A stretch of 6,760 nt of DNA from contig CALBLG010000124.1 in assembly GCA_937895975.1 (NCBI GenBank), positions 1-6,760 of the forward strand, given 5' to 3'. A program made the translations under genes and the position numbers. The notes beneath the pieces are model-generated. The model saw nothing but the letters and a program-made list of their open reading frames with translations, was not told where the DNA came from and made no database searches. Source of the stretch: an uncultured Slackia sp. (GTDB taxonomy: Bacteria > Actinomycetota > Coriobacteriia > Coriobacteriales > Eggerthellaceae). Shown in pieces: positions 5,358 through 6,760 of this stretch (position 1 is the first letter of the stretch; each line of letters opens with the position of its first letter).

Positions 5358-6035
5358 TTATTTCACAGCGTCAACGAACCAGGAAGTGATGCTGGTGGGG
5401 TGCGTGATGGCCGTGCCGACCACGACCGCCCACGCGCCGGCGTCCATAGCGGCCTTCGCGTCGGCCGGCGTGTGCACGCGGCCCTCGCAGATGACGGGCT
5501 TGCCAGGGAATTCGGCCACCGCCTGGGCAACCAAAGCCACGTCGGGGCCGTCGGCCATGCCGCAGTCGATGGCGGCGCCGGGATGCGAAAGCGTGGTGGA
5601 CGCAATATCGCAGCCGATGGCGAACGCATGGCGAATATCTTCGATGGTGGCGCAGTCGGCCATCACGAGCACGCCTTCTTTCTTCAAAGGACGCACGGTG
5701 TCTTCAAGCGTTTTGCCGTCGGGACGCGGACGGTCGGTGGCATCGACGGCAACGATGTCGGCGCCGGCGGCCACGCATGCACGGGCGTGGCGCAGCGTCG
5801 GGGTGATGTAGACGCCCTCGTGGCCCTCCTTCCAAATACCGATGACCGGCACCTCGGTGCGGCCCTTGATGGCAGAAATATCGGAAAGGCCCTGGCAGCG
5901 AATGCCGCCCGCGCCGCCCAGCTCGCACGCGCGAGCCATCTGGGCCATAGTCTCGGGGTGGCGAAGGGGTTCGCCCATATACGCCTGGCAGCTGACGATC
6001 AGCTTGCCTTTCAGCTGCTCAATAATAGGATCCAT
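5358..6035 (-). CDS. nanE: N-acetylmannosamine-6-phosphate 2-epimerase
   Basis: This 225-residue TIM-barrel enzyme converts ManNAc-6-P to GlcNAc-6-P in sialic acid catabolism. Family segments in order are KLIVSCQA (11-18), GGIRCQGL (43-50), PVIGIWK (63-69; K69 is the probable catalytic lysine), VYITPT (76-81), GADIVAVDATDRPRPDG (91-107), VMADCAT (124-130), STTLS (146-150), VICEGRVHTP (181-190; E184 is the probable catalytic acid) and WAVVVGTAITHPTSITSWFVDAV (202-224). After STTLS the common GYT is replaced by HPGAAIDCGM, a local variation. Length matches the family. An AGGAG ribosome site (6047-6043) overlaps the stop of the preceding ROK kinase gene and lies 7 nt from the ATG, so the two genes are an operon. 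The epimerase would take the kinase's product. Other sialic acid genes, if present, must lie to the right of the window. Confidence 0.95.
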   Translation of the reverse strand: MDPIIEQLKGKLIVSCQAYMGEPLRHPETMAQMARACELGGAGGIRCQGLSDISAIKGRTEVPVIGIWKEGHEGVYITPTLRHARACVAAGADIVAVDATDRPRPDGKTLEDTVRPLKKEGVLVMADCATIEDIRHAFAIGCDIASTTLSHPGAAIDCGMADGPDVALVAQAVAEFPGKPVICEGRVHTPADAKAAMDAGAWAVVVGTAITHPTSITSWFVDAVK

Positions 6036-6045
6036 CGCTTGTCTC

Positions 6046-6760
6046 CTAATTCTTCAACGTATCCAACAAATTTTCGGCGGCGCCGATAAGCGGCGCGTTG
6101 TCGCCGAGCACGGCGTCGACGATGGGAAGGTCGCACAGCACGTCGGGAGTGCGTTCCTTGAATGCGTCAACGAGAGCATCACGCCAAATGGGGCCCGCTT
6201 TCGTAACCGAGCCAGACACCACGGCGATATCGGGGTCGAAGATATTCGTCCACCCTGAAAGCGCCAGGCCGAGCGCGCGCCCCGCGTTGCGGATGGTTTG
6301 CGCGGCGGCCGCCTCGCCAAGCTGCGCGCGATGCGAGATCTCGGCGCCCGTTTGATGAATGCCCGTCGCCGCGAAGTAGCGCGCCTCGATGCCGCTTCCC
6401 GCGGCCACCGATTCGAGGTTGCCGTCGTTGGCATCGAGCGTGTTCATGGTGCAGCCGATTTCACCGGCAAAGCCATGCTTGCCGCGCACGATTTTGCCGT
6501 GGCAAATAATGCCGCCGCCCAAACCGGTTCCCGGCGCCATGACAACCGCCGTCTGCGCGCCACGGGCCGCGCCCCATCGGGCCTCGCCCAACGCGTGCGA
6601 CTGCACGTCGCCGAGCACGGCGCTTGGCACGTCGAAGTGCTCGCGCAGCGCGTCGCCGAGCGGCTGACCCCACCAGCCAGGCATAATCTCGTTCGCGTAG
6701 GCGATATTGCCCGTGTTCACATCCACACGGCCCGCGGTGGCAACGCCAATACCCGCGACG
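6046..6760 (-). CDS. nanK: ROK-family kinase, probable N-acetylmannosamine kinase (5' end outside window)
   Basis: The reading frame is open to the window edge (VAGIGVATAGRVDVNTG...), so the N-terminal third of the ATP site, including the DxGGT motif, lies outside. About 237 residues are visible of an expected 290-300; the in-frame GTG at 6726 is internal and not the start. ROK features are the VATAGRVD strand, PGWWGQPL, a probable catalytic aspartate in VLGDVQSHALGEARWG, the phosphate-binding APGTGLGGGI, and LGDNAPLIGAA near the end. Following nanE directly in an operon points to ManNAc kinase (ManNAc to ManNAc-6-P); glucokinase or another hexose kinase remains possible. Two departures from the classical ROK pattern: the ExGH motif reads EIGC (6451-6462), and the zinc-binding CxCGxxGCxE cluster is replaced by NDGNLE (6412-6429). 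Its stop codon forms part of the nanE ribosome site. Confidence 0.82.
   Translation of the reverse strand, partial: VAGIGVATAGRVDVNTGNIAYANEIMPGWWGQPLGDALREHFDVPSAVLGDVQSHALGEARWGAARGAQTAVVMAPGTGLGGGIICHGKIVRGKHGFAGEIGCTMNTLDANDGNLESVAAGSGIEARYFAATGIHQTGAEISHRAQLGEAAAAQTIRNAGRALGLALSGWTNIFDPDIAVVSGSVTKAGPIWRDALVDAFKERTPDVLCDLPIVDAVLGDNAPLIGAAENLLDTLKN

Overview
All recognisable genes lie on the minus strand of a GC-rich (roughly 60%) bacterial segment. The gene set (two-subunit class I fumarase, tmk, holB and a PSP1-type ricT with a long basic tail, next to a NanE/ROK sialic-acid-type pair) and the codon usage suggest a strictly anaerobic gut actinobacterium of the Coriobacteriia/Eggerthellaceae type. 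That assignment is inference from gene content and style, since no rRNA or other marker is present.

Reading the minus strand from the right edge: (1) 6760-5358 holds a ROK-family sugar kinase, probably N-acetylmannosamine kinase, cut at its 5' end by the window, followed 10 nt later by nanE (N-acetylmannosamine-6-phosphate 2-epimerase). Together these would turn ManNAc into GlcNAc-6-P during sialic acid use. (2) 5357-4930 is a 428-nt gene-free stretch filled with inverted repeats: a 171-nt element with 26-nt arms starting 8 nt after the nanE stop, then a 149-nt element that folds on paper into a complete three-way junction, then a 45-nt palindrome touching the probable promoter of the next operon. 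(3) 4929-155 is one tightly packed operon: fumarase alpha, fumarase beta, tmk, holB, ricT. Junctions are a 1-nt gap or overlaps of 14, 1 and 8 nt. (4) 154-1 holds a 91-nt REP-like double palindrome 14 nt beyond the ricT stop, plus about 49 nt with no secure gene.

The operon joins a carbon/respiratory enzyme (fumarase, an oxygen-sensitive Fe-S enzyme) to DNA-precursor supply (thymidylate kinase), the replisome clamp loader (delta prime) and a Cys-rich PSP1 protein implicated in RNA decay and regulation. Translational coupling is likely throughout.

The best candidate for something undescribed is the intergenic structure cluster. In the 149-nt element the basal helix is fully paired only when read as minus-strand RNA: every non-Watson-Crick position is a G-U wobble on that strand and a C-A mismatch on the other. 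This fits a structured RNA made in the same direction as the genes. The protein-level oddities are a ROK kinase lacking both the usual zinc Cys cluster and the ExGH histidine, a delta prime subunit with an altered P-loop, a thymidylate kinase with a C-terminal extension, and a RicT with a tail of about 170 disordered basic residues.
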